Source: Bacteroidota bacterium
Lineage (GTDB): Bacteria; Bacteroidota; Bacteroidia; Flavobacteriales_D; Crocinitomicaceae
Direction: 5' to 3'
DNA length: 64,000 nt
Assembly (NCBI GenBank): GCA_016192075.1
Contig: JACPUU010000004.1
Span: forward strand, 186,001 to 250,000
Made by a program: the position numbers and the translations under genes. The notes beneath the pieces were generated by a model. The model was not told the DNA's origin. It searched no databases and saw only the letters and a program-made list of their open reading frames with translations. Of the stretch, positions 1 to 9,502 are shown piece by piece. Within the stretch, counting starts at the first letter, position 1; each line of letters begins with the position of its first letter.

Positions 1-1
1 G

Positions 2-436
2 TTTATTAAAATTTCAAAACAACGGATGTCAGGGGAACTCACGTTTAAAGTAATTGTAGATCCTGAACTTGAAACGGGTGAATTGTTTATTCCGCCTATG
101 CTGCTGCAGCCTTACCTTGAAAATGCCATGATTCATGGATTTATAAAATGCCCGCGGGACCCTGAAATAAAAGTGACCATTCGTAAAACAGGCAACCGCC
201 TGGAGTGCATGGTAACCGATAACGGAATAGGGCGTGAGCAGTCACAAAAACTGATCAAAACCGCCGGAAAATCCAAACGCAAATCACACGGCATTGGAAT
301 CATTAAGGAGCGTATTGACCTGCTAAACCAACTGACTAACGAAGATTTCCGGTTTTACATAGAAGACCTCCATGATGCACAGGGAGAACCTGTAGGAACG
401 AATGTGATTGTGAGTTTTAATTGTATTTACAATTAA
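2..436 (+). CDS. LytS/YehU-type sensor histidine kinase, C-terminal part (5' end outside window)
   Basis: This is the ATP-binding end of a sensor histidine kinase of the LytS/YehU (His_kinase plus HATPase_c) type, which phosphorylates a LytTR-class response regulator. The reading frame is open to the left window edge, so the first ATG at 26 is internal and the protein continues upstream. The N-box is clear (PPMLLQPYLENAMIHGF, where N binds Mg-ATP), followed by the G1 box DNGIG and the short G2 region HGIGIIKERIDLLN, the usual pattern for this subfamily. The membrane and sensor parts are not in the window. The stop codon is 18 bp from the end of the convergent next gene. The family call is secure; the signal sensed is unknown. 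Confidence 0.85.
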   Translation, partial: FIKISKQRMSGELTFKVIVDPELETGELFIPPMLLQPYLENAMIHGFIKCPRDPEIKVTIRKTGNRLECMVTDNGIGREQSQKLIKTAGKSKRKSHGIGIIKERIDLLNQLTNEDFRFYIEDLHDAQGEPVGTNVIVSFNCIYN

Positions 437-454
437 ACAGGCAAGGAAAAAGGA

Positions 455-2401
455 TTACTGAATTTTTTCAAGCAGTATGGTTGCTTTATTGAAGTTGGCT
501 GATGAATTAATTATTTTTCGGTAATCTTCATAATGATCAAGGGAGATATTCAGCATTGAATAATATTCGTAAATCCGTATTGTAATTTGATTTTCGGTAA
601 CCTCCAGCTTAGAACTGAATCCGGCAATTTTGGTTCCGTTTTCATTTTCATATACGTTCTCTATTTCAGTATTCTGGTTACCACTGTATTTATAACCATC
701 AGGTATGCGAATGTTAATTTCGAACGAATAGCTTTTATTATGGTCACAGGTAATAGGCTGAATGCGGGGTTTCTCTGAATACATTTCAGTTTGAGGGCCA
801 ATGAGTTTACCAACGTTCAGCAAAAGTTTGGTGCCAACTTTTTCATAAAAGGAATGGCTTCTGATGGTAGCCTTGTAGCTGCGTTTGCACAAATAATCCT
901 GGCAGGTTGAAATATCTCCCCACGCTGCGGGATCAATCATTTCTGCATTTACAATTTCTCCGTCTGGGTAACGCCACTCAATCAGGTCCTTTAATGCAAG
1001 TTGTTTTTCTTCTTCTGATTCTGAAAAGTAAATTTCTGAGTTATAATCATAAGCCACCTGGCCTGTTCCAAATCCCAGAATGTCAATCACTGAAAAATTT
1101 TCTGCCAGGTCCAGGTTGACATTAATGGTCAGGTTGGTCTGGTCATTTTCAGGACTTGATGATTTAATCAGCATAAAGTCAGCGTAATTTTTCTTTTGTG
1201 AAACAACAACCGCGGTGTTACCTTCAAGCCACGACGGCACTATGCCATAATGTGCTACCTGTGATGAAGGATAGATAAATGTATGGTAGTCGGGAAAATG
1301 AATCACGTATTCGTTGAGGTAAAACCGTGAGCAGTAATCAGGATCTAACCACAGACTATATTTGTCACAAGTAATCAGTACCTCATAATTAATACCCATT
1401 TCACTCAATACCAGGCAATATACCTTAGCTAACCCAAAATCATTTCCTACACCGCTTTTAAGAATACTGAGAACGTCAGAATATTCAGGTGAATAATTGT
1501 CTTCATAATAAAAGTGCGTTTTCAGAAAGGCATTGAGATTTCTGAGGGTTACCTGCTCGTCCGTGCTTTCTCCGTCAAAATGTTTCATTAAGCTATTAAG
1601 CTTTCGTTTCTCAGTGGCGTTGAAATTTGAGAATTCAGCACGTTTTTGGTCTACCACGTATTCGTATTCAGAATAGGTTGTTTCACCATAGGCCGTGCCC
1701 CTTATTTTGTATTCCACAAACGGAGAATTGGCGTCAGGAGATGAATAGGATTCATCTTCAAGTGGCACCACATTTTCAAACAGGTACCAGTGTACGTCCG
1801 CGAATTTATTGTTCTTATTAGGCCAGTTGTACGCCTTGGTTGCAATGTACAATCCGTCGCCTCCGCAGATCACAAAATAAGCCCTTTGTGTGGGGCAAGC
1901 GGTTGATACCTCTTCAATACCGGCGTCGTAAACAGGAGTTTGAAGGGTGTAGGAATATTCAATCTGACCACCGACCTCAGCCCCTTCAATGGCAAAAATT
2001 TTCAGGTTGGCATCTTCATCGTAATTTGTTATATCCTTGATATTGTTCTGATTTAATTCAGTCACTTTACCTGAAGAACTAATACTGCGTGCTTTCAGGT
2101 CAATAATAGATCCCTCACCCGGAACGTAAATAACAACTTTATTGTGATCATTCAACCCTTCAGACGAAAGAATATGGACAATGCGGTGACGGGTTACTTT
2201 CCGGGCCTTTGAGCTATACAAAACGAGCCGGTTATCTTCCAGAATCAAAGCACTCAGGTCTTCTGTTTCTTTTGACATATCCGGTGTAATAAATGTGGCA
2301 CTGGTGCGCCAGAAAACGGTATCTTTTACAGATGTCGCCGAAAATGCAGCGTATAGTTGCATACATACAAGCAGTACGAGTGTGCGGGGGAAAGTGTTCA
2401 T
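455..2401 (-). CDS. DUF3857/transglutaminase-like secreted protein with lost catalytic triad
   Basis: This 648-residue protein has a signal peptide (about residues 1-22), then a DUF3857-like beta region (about 50-230), a transglutaminase-like segment (about 270-400) and a C-terminal beta domain. It resembles the protein encoded just upstream (2398-4287). The triad positions seen there (GDCKD, DNH, LLDATD) align here with VGNDF, LNEY and FIYPSS, so Cys, His and Asp all appear replaced, and the protein is probably not an active transglutaminase or protease. Its ATG overlaps the upstream stop as ATGA, indicating translational coupling and possibly a complex of the two. It likely acts in the periplasm or at the cell surface. 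The family assignment is by motif pattern; the role is unknown. Confidence 0.75.
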   Translation of the reverse strand: MNTFPRTLVLLVCMQLYAAFSATSVKDTVFWRTSATFITPDMSKETEDLSALILEDNRLVLYSSKARKVTRHRIVHILSSEGLNDHNKVVIYVPGEGSIIDLKARSISSSGKVTELNQNNIKDITNYDEDANLKIFAIEGAEVGGQIEYSYTLQTPVYDAGIEEVSTACPTQRAYFVICGGDGLYIATKAYNWPNKNNKFADVHWYLFENVVPLEDESYSSPDANSPFVEYKIRGTAYGETTYSEYEYVVDQKRAEFSNFNATEKRKLNSLMKHFDGESTDEQVTLRNLNAFLKTHFYYEDNYSPEYSDVLSILKSGVGNDFGLAKVYCLVLSEMGINYEVLITCDKYSLWLDPDYCSRFYLNEYVIHFPDYHTFIYPSSQVAHYGIVPSWLEGNTAVVVSQKKNYADFMLIKSSSPENDQTNLTINVNLDLAENFSVIDILGFGTGQVAYDYNSEIYFSESEEEKQLALKDLIEWRYPDGEIVNAEMIDPAAWGDISTCQDYLCKRSYKATIRSHSFYEKVGTKLLLNVGKLIGPQTEMYSEKPRIQPITCDHNKSYSFEINIRIPDGYKYSGNQNTEIENVYENENGTKIAGFSSKLEVTENQITIRIYEYYSMLNISLDHYEDYRKIINSSANFNKATILLEKIQ

Positions 2402-4287
2402 CGTTTTTTTAATTCAATGGTGGTGGTGTAAATGTCGTGAAGGGCCTTGATAAAATTATTCCATTCACCGAATTCTGAAGGTGTTATGACAAGGCGGTTA
2501 ATAGCTATGATACGTTCGTAAATAACGGTTTTGCCAACCGGGCGATACGTAGCGCTGAAGCTGCCAACAGCAAAATCTTTGGAGATATCAACGGGTAATT
2601 CCGGTACCTCGTATCCTTCAGGAATTTCAAATGTCACCCTTGATTTCTGTGATGTTTTGAATTCCAGCTCGTAGTTATATGCCCGGTCGGCTTTAATCAT
2701 ATCTTCGGTCAAAGGTGTTGTAAGATTCAGGTTTATAAAAGATGATTCACCCAGATCTCGTATATAGCCCGGAATTTCGAAGGTATACTGAATGGTAGTT
2801 TCTGCGCGTGGTTTTGTCTCCCTGATTTCTGATGATATCAGATTGAAGTTATTCTGACCAAGCTCAAGGTAGTCTGTCAGGTAATCTTTTTTACCTGTGC
2901 CCGAGTTGTGGTAAATGTTATTGAAGTGAGAATATTCAAATGTTTCAATGGTTTTGGTGGCATTACCTGAAACATGAATGCCATTGGCATTGAGAACCAC
3001 CTCCGTTTGTATGGTACAAAATTCCGGTTCATATTCGGGTACTTGAATTAATTCATAGCTACCATTCCCTCCTTTGAATAAAACCTGTTTTGAGAGAATA
3101 AATGTACTTGGAATGCCAAAAGGGGTATAAGGGTCTGTAGCATCCAGCAGATATGTTTTTCCATCCAGTTTCAGGCATGTAATCATATGGTTGTCCACGT
3201 TGGGACATGGGGTGTCTTCATAACGATAATACAAAGACCGTGTTCCAACCCAGGCATGCGCTACATCTAAACCCGCAATCTGCATCATTTCAAACATCAG
3301 GTGGCTCATGTCTTTACAGTCTCCATAACGTTTTTCACATATTTCAGATGCAGGAAATGGAATAAAACCACGCCATCCATCTTCAAAGGCGATGTACCGG
3401 ATATTGCTTTGAACCCAGGCAAAAATGCGCTCTGCTTTTTCAGTTTCAGAGGTCGATCCGGCGATGATCTGTTGTGTGAGGTTAACCAGTTTTTCATTAG
3501 AAACCGGTTTTATTTTACCAATTAATTCCTGGTACCAGTTGAACAGATCATCGAGGCTACTCAAAACGGTTTTTGATTCATTTCCAACGCGGTATTTTTT
3601 GATGTATACCACCACATGAGTAGCAACTTTCATATAACCGGGGTCGTTTTTTTCAACCTTTACGGCTTTGGAATTTTTAAGGATCCATGAATAGATATAC
3701 TTATTGCCATCCGGCTTTTTTTCAAAAACAACCTCGTCCTTCTGTTCCCCAAAAACGGACCATCCAAATTCAATAGAGCTGTCAGCAACAATGGTATACA
3801 CGGCTTCTTTTACCGGGTAATATTCTGAAAAAAAACAAGGTTTGAAAAAATGAGGGTCCGTGACTTCCATTTCATAGGACACTTCTGTGTAGCATCCTTT
3901 TTCAACATTTGGAAATGCAATTTCATAGTAGGTGTCTTCACCATAAAATATATCACCGGTAAACTCTGACTTTTCAATGATGTTGTCTACTTTGTGTGAG
4001 GCGTATTTTCCGTTTTTCTGAAGAAAAGAAATACTTGCTGTTAAACCTTCAATCTCACTGAACGACCTGCTGTATACAAACTCGGTGGCATAGTTGGGAG
4101 CAACCATTTCATTGAACACTCTTCTTTCATCAATTTCAAGCGAAATTTTAATGTCTGAATCCACAACCGTTACATGCGCAACTTCTGACTTTTTTTCATA
4201 GTACATTTTGGACTGCTCAATTTCAGAAAATTGAGAATAGACCGCGCTTACCTTGAGCAGGCAAAAAAACAGATAAATACTTTTCAT
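2398..4287 (-). CDS. DUF3857 and transglutaminase-like domain protein
   Basis: This 629-residue exported protein combines an N-terminal DUF3857 domain with a transglutaminase/cysteine-protease fold, a pairing common in Bacteroidota. The catalytic set is intact: Cys in EKRYGDCKDMSHL, His in VDNHMIT and Asp in YLLDATDPY. The open frame extends upstream to 4347, but I place the start at 4287 because it gives a clean signal peptide (MKSIYLFFCLLKVSAVYSQ) and a promoter-like TATCTTTA (4307-4314, minus strand) lies inside the longer version. The gene is followed by an ATGA overlap with its degenerate paralogue. Substrates for this family are unknown; peptide-bond hydrolysis or crosslinking is inferred from the fold only. 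Confidence 0.82.
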   Translation of the reverse strand: MKSIYLFFCLLKVSAVYSQFSEIEQSKMYYEKKSEVAHVTVVDSDIKISLEIDERRVFNEMVAPNYATEFVYSRSFSEIEGLTASISFLQKNGKYASHKVDNIIEKSEFTGDIFYGEDTYYEIAFPNVEKGCYTEVSYEMEVTDPHFFKPCFFSEYYPVKEAVYTIVADSSIEFGWSVFGEQKDEVVFEKKPDGNKYIYSWILKNSKAVKVEKNDPGYMKVATHVVVYIKKYRVGNESKTVLSSLDDLFNWYQELIGKIKPVSNEKLVNLTQQIIAGSTSETEKAERIFAWVQSNIRYIAFEDGWRGFIPFPASEICEKRYGDCKDMSHLMFEMMQIAGLDVAHAWVGTRSLYYRYEDTPCPNVDNHMITCLKLDGKTYLLDATDPYTPFGIPSTFILSKQVLFKGGNGSYELIQVPEYEPEFCTIQTEVVLNANGIHVSGNATKTIETFEYSHFNNIYHNSGTGKKDYLTDYLELGQNNFNLISSEIRETKPRAETTIQYTFEIPGYIRDLGESSFINLNLTTPLTEDMIKADRAYNYELEFKTSQKSRVTFEIPEGYEVPELPVDISKDFAVGSFSATYRPVGKTVIYERIIAINRLVITPSEFGEWNNFIKALHDIYTTTIELKKR

Positions 4288-4483
4288 TCGCTTTGGGGAA
4301 AGTATGTAAAGATATAAATACTTTAAGACTATTCTGCACCCGGGCACTGTGAAAGAAGGGAGAAACTATCGGATTTCCAGACCATACAGAATATGCAGGT
4401 GCTGATCAATAGCACTAAATTACAAGCGCCTGAAAATTTGCTTCAGATACTTTATGAATGAGTCGTGGTGGACTTTGCAATAA

Positions 4484-7198
4484 CTACCCCTCCATGTTCG
4501 GACTCAGCCACCGCCGCAGCACTTCTAAATCCATTTGCTTACGCCGGGCTAAACTTTCCAGCTGATCTTCCCTGATTTTTCCTACTCCAAAGTAATGTGA
4601 TTCAGGATGTGCAAAATACCAGCCGCTGACAGAACTTGCCGGCATCATGGCCATCGATTCGGTAAGGGTTGTTTCAGTTTTAGCAGTTGCATCCAGCAGC
4701 TTGAAAAGTCCTGGTTTTTCGGTATGGTCCGGGTTTGCCGGGTAACCCGGTGCCGGGCGGATACCCTTGTATTTTTCAGCAATAAGGTCGTCTTTTGAAA
4801 GCGGTGCTTTTTCGTATCCCCAGAATTCCTGGCGCACGCGTTCATGCATTCGTTCAGCAAATGCCTCAGCCAAACGGTCAGCTAATGCCTTTAAGAGGAT
4901 GGAATTATAGTCGTTGTGGTCTGCTTCAAATTCGGCCAGTTTTTTCTCAATATCTAAGCCGGCGGTTACTACAAATCCTCCCACATAATCAGCCAGACCC
5001 GAATTTTTTGGAGCAATAAAATCAGCAATACATTCATTGACGGCTCCTTCTGCTTTTTTAAGCTGCTGACGCATGCCATACTGGGTATGCAAAATGGTTT
5101 TGCGTGATTCATCGGTATAAATTTCAATGTCATCGTCATTTACGGTATTGGCCGGCCAGATACCAATGACGGCTTTTGCCCTGATCCATTTTTCGCGAAT
5201 CAGCAAATCCAACATCGCGTTGGCATCATTGAATAGTTTGGTAGCCTCAACGCCCATGTTTGCATCTGATAAAATGGCCGGATATTTTCCGCGTAACTCC
5301 CAGGTATGAAAGAAGGGTGTCCAGTCAATATACTGCCTTAACTCCGTTAAATCGTAATCGGCAAATTCTTTGACCCCGACAAATTTTGGAATCACCGGGG
5401 CATTTTTGTTCCAGTCAATGTTGAATTTATTTTTCCGCGCTTCATCCAGCGATAAATAGCTTTTGAATTCTTTTTTGCTGGCGTAATTTTCCCTGACACG
5501 AACATAATCTGTCTGAACTTCTTTAATAAAACGATCACGCTCTTCACCCAAAAGGCTTGATACTACTGTAACAGAACGTGAGGCATCCAGTACATAAACA
5601 GTCTGACCGCTTTTATAATTCTGATCAATTTTTACAGCCGTGTGAACTTTAGACGTAGTGGCTCCACCTATCAGCAGCGGAATGGTAAATCCTTCCCGTT
5701 CCATTTCACGGGCAACATGAACCATTTCATCCAGTGACGGCGTAATCAAACCACTCAGCCCAATCACGTCTACTTTTTGCTCTTTGGCAACCTGCAGAAT
5801 TTTTTCAGCCGGAACCATTACACCCAGGTCAATAATTTCGTAATTATTACAACCCAGCACAACGCCCACAATGTTTTTTCCAATGTCGTGAACATCTCCT
5901 TTAACGGTAGCCATGAGCACTTTTCCCTTGGCTTTGGTTTCAGTTTTAGAGGCCTCAATATAGGGCAATAAGTAAGCGACTGCTTTTTTCATCACCCGGG
6001 CAGATTTCACCACCTGGGGTAAAAACATTTTACCTGATCCAAACAAATCACCTACCACATTCATACCGTTCATCAGGTGTCCTTCAATAACCTCAATGGG
6101 CATGTTGACACTCTGGCGTGCTTCTTCCACATCTGCATCAATGAATTCAGTTATTCCTTTAACCAGGGAGTAAGTAATACGGTCCTGCAGATTTTCCTTG
6201 CGCCATTCCAGTTCTGCCTTTTTTTCTTTTGTTCCGCCTACAAACGATTCTGCAAAGGTCAGCAGCCGGTCTGTTGCATCGTCACGGCGGTCGAGCAGTA
6301 CATCTTCAACCCGCTCCAGCAAATCTTTTGGAATTTCATCGTAAACTTCCAGCATGGTTGGGTTTACAATACCCATATCAAGTCCTTCATTAATGGCATG
6401 ATACAAAAATGCAGAGTGCATGGCTTCGCGCACGGGGTTGTTACCGCGGAATGAAAACGATACGTTTGAAATACCACCACTCACGTGTGCTCCCGGCAGG
6501 TTTTCACGAATCCACCGCGTGGCTCTGAAAAAATCCAGCGCATTTTTCCGGTGCTCTTCCATACCTGTTGCAACCGGAAAAACATTGGGATCAAAAATGA
6601 TATCCTGCGGTGGAAATTTTACCTTGTCAACCAGAATCCGGTACGAACGTTCACACATGTGAATGCGTTTTTCATAGCTATCGGCCTGGCCGTCTTCATC
6701 AAATGCCATTACAATAACCGCTGCACCGTATTGTTTGATTTTTTTGGCCTGGTAAATGAATTTTTCTTCTCCTTCTTTCAGACTGATCGAATTCACGACT
6801 GATTTTCCCTGCACGCATTTTAAACCAGCTTCAATAATTTCCCATTTAGAAGAATCAATCATAACAGGTACGCGGGCAATGTCCGGTTCTGACGCAATCA
6901 GGTTCAGAAATTTAACCATGGCTTCTTTTCCATCAATCAAACCATCGTCCATGTTTACATCTATAATCTGGGCGCCGCCTTCTACCTGGTCACGTGCAAT
7001 CTGCAGTGCTGCTTCAAATTCGCCCTCTTTGATGTGGCGCAAAAATTTGGCAGATCCGGCAACGTTGGTACGTTCACCAATATTGATAAAATTAGATTCA
7101 GGTGTAATTTCCAATGGTTCCAGACCGCTTAATTTCATGTTGCGCAGGTCAGACCATTTGTATTTGTATTTTCCTTGGTAATCGGGGTGTAGGTTCAT
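4484..7198 (-). CDS. metH: Methionine synthase MetH, C-terminal half (folate, cobalamin and activation domains)
   Basis: This 904-residue protein carries the methyltetrahydrofolate-binding (pterin) domain ([11 protein letters not shown] near residue 41 onward), the cobalamin cap and Rossmann domains with the DVHDIG motif whose His (about residue 436) ligates cobalt, and the C-terminal SAM-dependent reactivation domain (RPAPGYP, then [12 protein letters not shown] and [10 protein letters not shown]). It lacks the homocysteine-binding domain, which is encoded separately at 8196-9185. Together they transfer a methyl group from 5-methyl-THF via cobalamin to homocysteine. In the activation domain the usual [12 protein letters not shown] reads [12 protein letters not shown], a Cys to Asn change of unknown effect. 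The gene lies last in the riboswitch-headed operon. Split MetH is known in Flavobacteriia. Confidence 0.95.
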   Translation of the reverse strand: MNLHPDYQGKYKYKWSDLRNMKLSGLEPLEITPESNFINIGERTNVAGSAKFLRHIKEGEFEAALQIARDQVEGGAQIIDVNMDDGLIDGKEAMVKFLNLIASEPDIARVPVMIDSSKWEIIEAGLKCVQGKSVVNSISLKEGEEKFIYQAKKIKQYGAAVIVMAFDEDGQADSYEKRIHMCERSYRILVDKVKFPPQDIIFDPNVFPVATGMEEHRKNALDFFRATRWIRENLPGAHVSGGISNVSFSFRGNNPVREAMHSAFLYHAINEGLDMGIVNPTMLEVYDEIPKDLLERVEDVLLDRRDDATDRLLTFAESFVGGTKEKKAELEWRKENLQDRITYSLVKGITEFIDADVEEARQSVNMPIEVIEGHLMNGMNVVGDLFGSGKMFLPQVVKSARVMKKAVAYLLPYIEASKTETKAKGKVLMATVKGDVHDIGKNIVGVVLGCNNYEIIDLGVMVPAEKILQVAKEQKVDVIGLSGLITPSLDEMVHVAREMEREGFTIPLLIGGATTSKVHTAVKIDQNYKSGQTVYVLDASRSVTVVSSLLGEERDRFIKEVQTDYVRVRENYASKKEFKSYLSLDEARKNKFNIDWNKNAPVIPKFVGVKEFADYDLTELRQYIDWTPFFHTWELRGKYPAILSDANMGVEATKLFNDANAMLDLLIREKWIRAKAVIGIWPANTVNDDDIEIYTDESRKTILHTQYGMRQQLKKAEGAVNECIADFIAPKNSGLADYVGGFVVTAGLDIEKKLAEFEADHNDYNSILLKALADRLAEAFAERMHERVRQEFWGYEKAPLSKDDLIAEKYKGIRPAPGYPANPDHTEKPGLFKLLDATAKTETTLTESMAMMPASSVSGWYFAHPESHYFGVGKIREDQLESLARRKQMDLEVLRRWLSPNMEG

Positions 7199-7204
7199 TT
7201 TTTC

Positions 7205-7333
7205 AGGATTTAGCTCTCAGGATTCAGGAGTTAGTATGGTTAGTTGTTTTAGTTGTTCTGTCATTTTTTAATGTTTTATATTTCATTCAATTTCTTTATA
7301 ATGTAATTTACTAATTCCTAAGAGCTAAATCCT
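7205..7333. repeat. Imperfect inverted repeat between the DnaJ-like gene and the metH C-terminal gene
   Basis: The arm at 7205-7236 (AGGATTTAGCTCTcAGGAt... ending GGAGTTAGTA) is mirrored by 7309-7333 (TACTAATTCCTAAGAGCTAAATCCT), separated by an AT-rich stretch. The arms share a perfect 13-base core (AGGATTTAGCTCT). It fills most of the 134 bp gap between the two genes. The right arm reaches the last base of the DnaJ-like gene's stop codon. It could be a miniature mobile repeat or an mRNA structure within the operon. Confidence 0.6.
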
Positions 7334-8085
7334 CATTTAAATCCCCGTTCTTTTTTAATTTTGTCATACGCCTCCTGCACTTTCTGAAATTTCTCTTTGG
7401 CATTTTTTTCAAACTCTGGTCCCAGCGAACTTAATTTGTCAGGGTGAAATTTGACAGCCATTTTGCGGTATGCTTTTTTTACTTCCTCGTCGGTGGCGTT
7501 GGTATTAATTTCCAGAATTTTGTATGCTGAATCAACGTCTTTGTAATACATGTTTTTCAGCGAAAGAAAATCTTTTTCTGAAATTCCCAGGTAACCTGCA
7601 ATTTGCTGCAGCACATGAATTTCAGATTTATCTACGTGCCCGTCTGCTTTGGATATTTCAAACAGGTACCGCAGCAATTCCAGCCGCAGCGGGTGTTCCA
7701 TGTTGGTTCTGATCTGAAAACAAATGTCACGTACCGGAATGTCCTGCTTTAAAAATTCCTGCAGCAGCCGGATGTATTCATTGGTGCGTGGTGTGCCAAA
7801 CTGGGCTGAGAAAAACTGCCGCACAAACTGAATTTCTGATTTTAGTACTTTGCCGTCAGCTTTCATAACTACGGCTGATAGTGCAATTAACGCAGCACCA
7901 AAATCAGCGGCTTGTGTGTGATGTTGTGCCCGCGCGTGATGCTGGCGTGATCCGCTGTTGATCTGAACTTGTTTTGACTGACCAACATCCAGGATACCAC
8001 CAATTGCAACGCCAATTAATGCACCCAGCGGACCGCCGAATGCCCAGCCTAAACCACCACCTAAAATTTTACCAAAATGTGCCAT
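7333..8085 (-). CDS. TerB and J-domain co-chaperone (DjlA-like)
   Basis: This 250-residue protein has a glycine-rich hydrophobic N-terminus (about residues 5-35, GGGLGWAFGGPLGALIG), a TerB-like helical domain (about 60-175) and a C-terminal J domain (about 185-250) with the HPD tripeptide in AVKFHPDK. That is the DjlA architecture: a membrane-associated co-chaperone that stimulates the ATPase of DnaK. It sits between the two halves of metH, in the same direction and probably the same transcript. Whether it helps assemble the split cobalamin enzyme is speculation; co-transcription may be incidental. Confidence 0.85.
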   Translation of the reverse strand: MAHFGKILGGGLGWAFGGPLGALIGVAIGGILDVGQSKQVQINSGSRQHHARAQHHTQAADFGAALIALSAVVMKADGKVLKSEIQFVRQFFSAQFGTPRTNEYIRLLQEFLKQDIPVRDICFQIRTNMEHPLRLELLRYLFEISKADGHVDKSEIHVLQQIAGYLGISEKDFLSLKNMYYKDVDSAYKILEINTNATDEEVKKAYRKMAVKFHPDKLSSLGPEFEKNAKEKFQKVQEAYDKIKKERGFK

Positions 8086-8138
8086 GTGCTCCTGCGTATT
8101 CTAATTTTTTCACTTCCAAATTCAAAATAATCGGACAG

Positions 8139-8159
8139 ATCCTGAGGTAAGCTCAGGAT
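8139..8159. other. Short perfect stem-loop between the metH N-terminal gene and the DnaJ-like gene
   Basis: ATCCTGAG (8139-8146) pairs with CTCAGGAT (8152-8159) around the 5-base loop GTAAG. No T-run follows on the minus strand, so it is not a typical terminator. It may be an attenuating or mRNA-stabilising structure or a small palindromic repeat. Confidence 0.45.
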
Positions 8160-8195
8160 GACGTTCCAATCAAAAAGGGTTTGAATTTCAGGCAT

Positions 8196-9185
8196 TTATT
8201 TTTCCACTAACTGATAATTTTTAACCAGATCTGCAATGGCTTTGATATGTGCGGGTGTAGTACCACAGCAGCCGCCCACAATATTTACAAGGCCTTCATC
8301 CAGGTAGGTTTTGATTTGAGCCGCCATCAGTTCAGGCGTTTCTTCGTATTGTCCCATTTCGTTCGGCAGGCCGGCATTTGGATGTGCCGAGATGGCAAAC
8401 GGGGCATTTTTTTTCAGCACCTGTAAATAGGGTCTGAGTGTACTTGCACCCAGGGCGCAGTTTAATCCAACCGTCAACAGATCGGCATGCTCCACAGATA
8501 CCAAAAAGGCCTCAGCAGTTTGCCCGGACAGCGTTCTTCCGCTTGCGTCAGTAATAGTACCTGAAATCATAATGGGCAAACGGGTGCCCATTTTTTCCTG
8601 CACGTTTTGCACCGCAAATAAAGCCGCTTTGGCATTCAGTGTATCAAAAATGGTTTCAATCAGCAGAACATCTGACCCGCCATCAATCAGGCCTTTTACC
8701 TGTTCTTCATAAGCCACTACCATTTTATCAAAGGTGGTGCTCCGGTATCCGGGGTCATTTACATTGGGTGAAATAGAAAGCGTTACGTTGGTTGGCCCTA
8801 TAGAACCGGCAACAAAACGCGGTTTGGAAGGATCTTTTTGCGTAAACTCATCACACGCTTCCCGGGCAATTTTTGCACCGTGGTAATTAATGTCGTACGC
8901 ATATTTTTCTAAACCGTAATCAGCCTGTGCAATGGTTGTTCCGCTAAAGGTATTGGTTTCAATAATGTCAGCCCCGGCCTCCAGGTATTCGCGGTGAATG
9001 GCTTTGATAATGTCGGGGCGTGTGAGCACCAGCAGGTCGTTATCACCTTTCAATGGTTTTGGATGATTTTCAAACCAGCCTTTTCTGAAATCGGCCTCTT
9101 CCAGTTTGTAACGCTGAATCATGGTTCCCATAGCGCCATCAAGCACCAGAATGCGATGCTTTAGTATTTCCCTGATATCATTCAT
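8196..9185 (-). CDS. metH: Methionine synthase MetH, homocysteine methyltransferase half
   Basis: This 329-residue TIM-barrel protein is the homocysteine-binding S-methyltransferase domain of MetH. It begins with the family signature [13 protein letters not shown] (about residues 12-24) and has the zinc ligands Cys243 (LNCALG) and Cys306-Cys307 (GGCCGTTP), which bind homocysteine. It works with the folate/cobalamin half encoded at 4484-7198. The two are separated by an intact co-chaperone gene, so the split is real and not a frameshift. The gene follows a SAM-I riboswitch, so expression should fall when SAM is plentiful. The start ([11 protein letters not shown]) is about 38 nt beyond the aptamer. 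Confidence 0.95.
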   Translation of the reverse strand: MNDIREILKHRILVLDGAMGTMIQRYKLEEADFRKGWFENHPKPLKGDNDLLVLTRPDIIKAIHREYLEAGADIIETNTFSGTTIAQADYGLEKYAYDINYHGAKIAREACDEFTQKDPSKPRFVAGSIGPTNVTLSISPNVNDPGYRSTTFDKMVVAYEEQVKGLIDGGSDVLLIETIFDTLNAKAALFAVQNVQEKMGTRLPIMISGTITDASGRTLSGQTAEAFLVSVEHADLLTVGLNCALGASTLRPYLQVLKKNAPFAISAHPNAGLPNEMGQYEETPELMAAQIKTYLDEGLVNIVGGCCGTTPAHIKAIADLVKNYQLVEK

Positions 9186-9222
9186 ACTGATACATGCGGG
9201 GAGGACCGGAAACTGATTGTCG

Positions 9223-9331
9223 CTTATATCGCACCAACGTTAGGTCAGTACAGGAATTGGCACCTTGCTCCTGGAATTGGAATAGGTTGCCAAGGCTTCG
9301 CAGGGCCGGTCCCTCCACCTTTCTTTATAAG
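9223..9331 (-). promoter_or_regulatory. SAM-I (S-box) riboswitch controlling metH
   Basis: On the minus strand the aptamer runs from CTTATAAAG (P1 5' side) through the conserved core GGTGGAGGGACCGGCCC, GCAACC and GGTGCCAATTCC to the P4 hairpin ACCTAACGTTGGT and the P1 3' side ATATAAG. The P1 ends pair (CTTATA with TATAAG). All the core elements of the S-box consensus are present in order. It binds S-adenosylmethionine and lies directly upstream of metH, the pathway that ultimately regenerates SAM. Downstream, the segment at 9198-9209 is complementary to the aptamer core and may form the switch (see findings). Confidence 0.95.
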
Positions 9332-9353
9332 TTAATAAAAATAAGAACTGGTG

Positions 9354-9384
9354 CAAAGATAGCGGGAATCCGGATAATAACAAA
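9354..9384 (-). promoter_or_regulatory. Bacteroidota-type promoter of the metH operon
   Basis: On the minus strand TTTG (9381-9384) is followed, after exactly 19 nt, by TATCTTTG (9354-9361), matching the Bacteroidota primary sigma factor consensus (TTTG, N19-21, TAnnTTTG). Transcription would start about 9347, some 15 nt before the riboswitch P1 stem. Confidence 0.8.
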
Positions 9385-9502
9385 ATTTTAAGGTTATTTG
9401 CACAGCAGCCGCCGGAATGAATAAAAACAACTGCCATCAAAACAATCCGTTAAACCCATACACCGTTTTGCAGTCATACCGTTACCAGCTTTATCACTAA
9501 AA

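Noticed and set aside
4484-9185. metH as a frameshifted single gene
   Set aside because: The two parts have clean ends and are separated by an intact 250-residue gene with its own start, so the split is genuine.
9240-9440. Open frame on the minus strand across the metH leader
   Set aside because: It overlaps the SAM-I riboswitch and promoter, has no recognisable protein features and is a by-product of the structured RNA.
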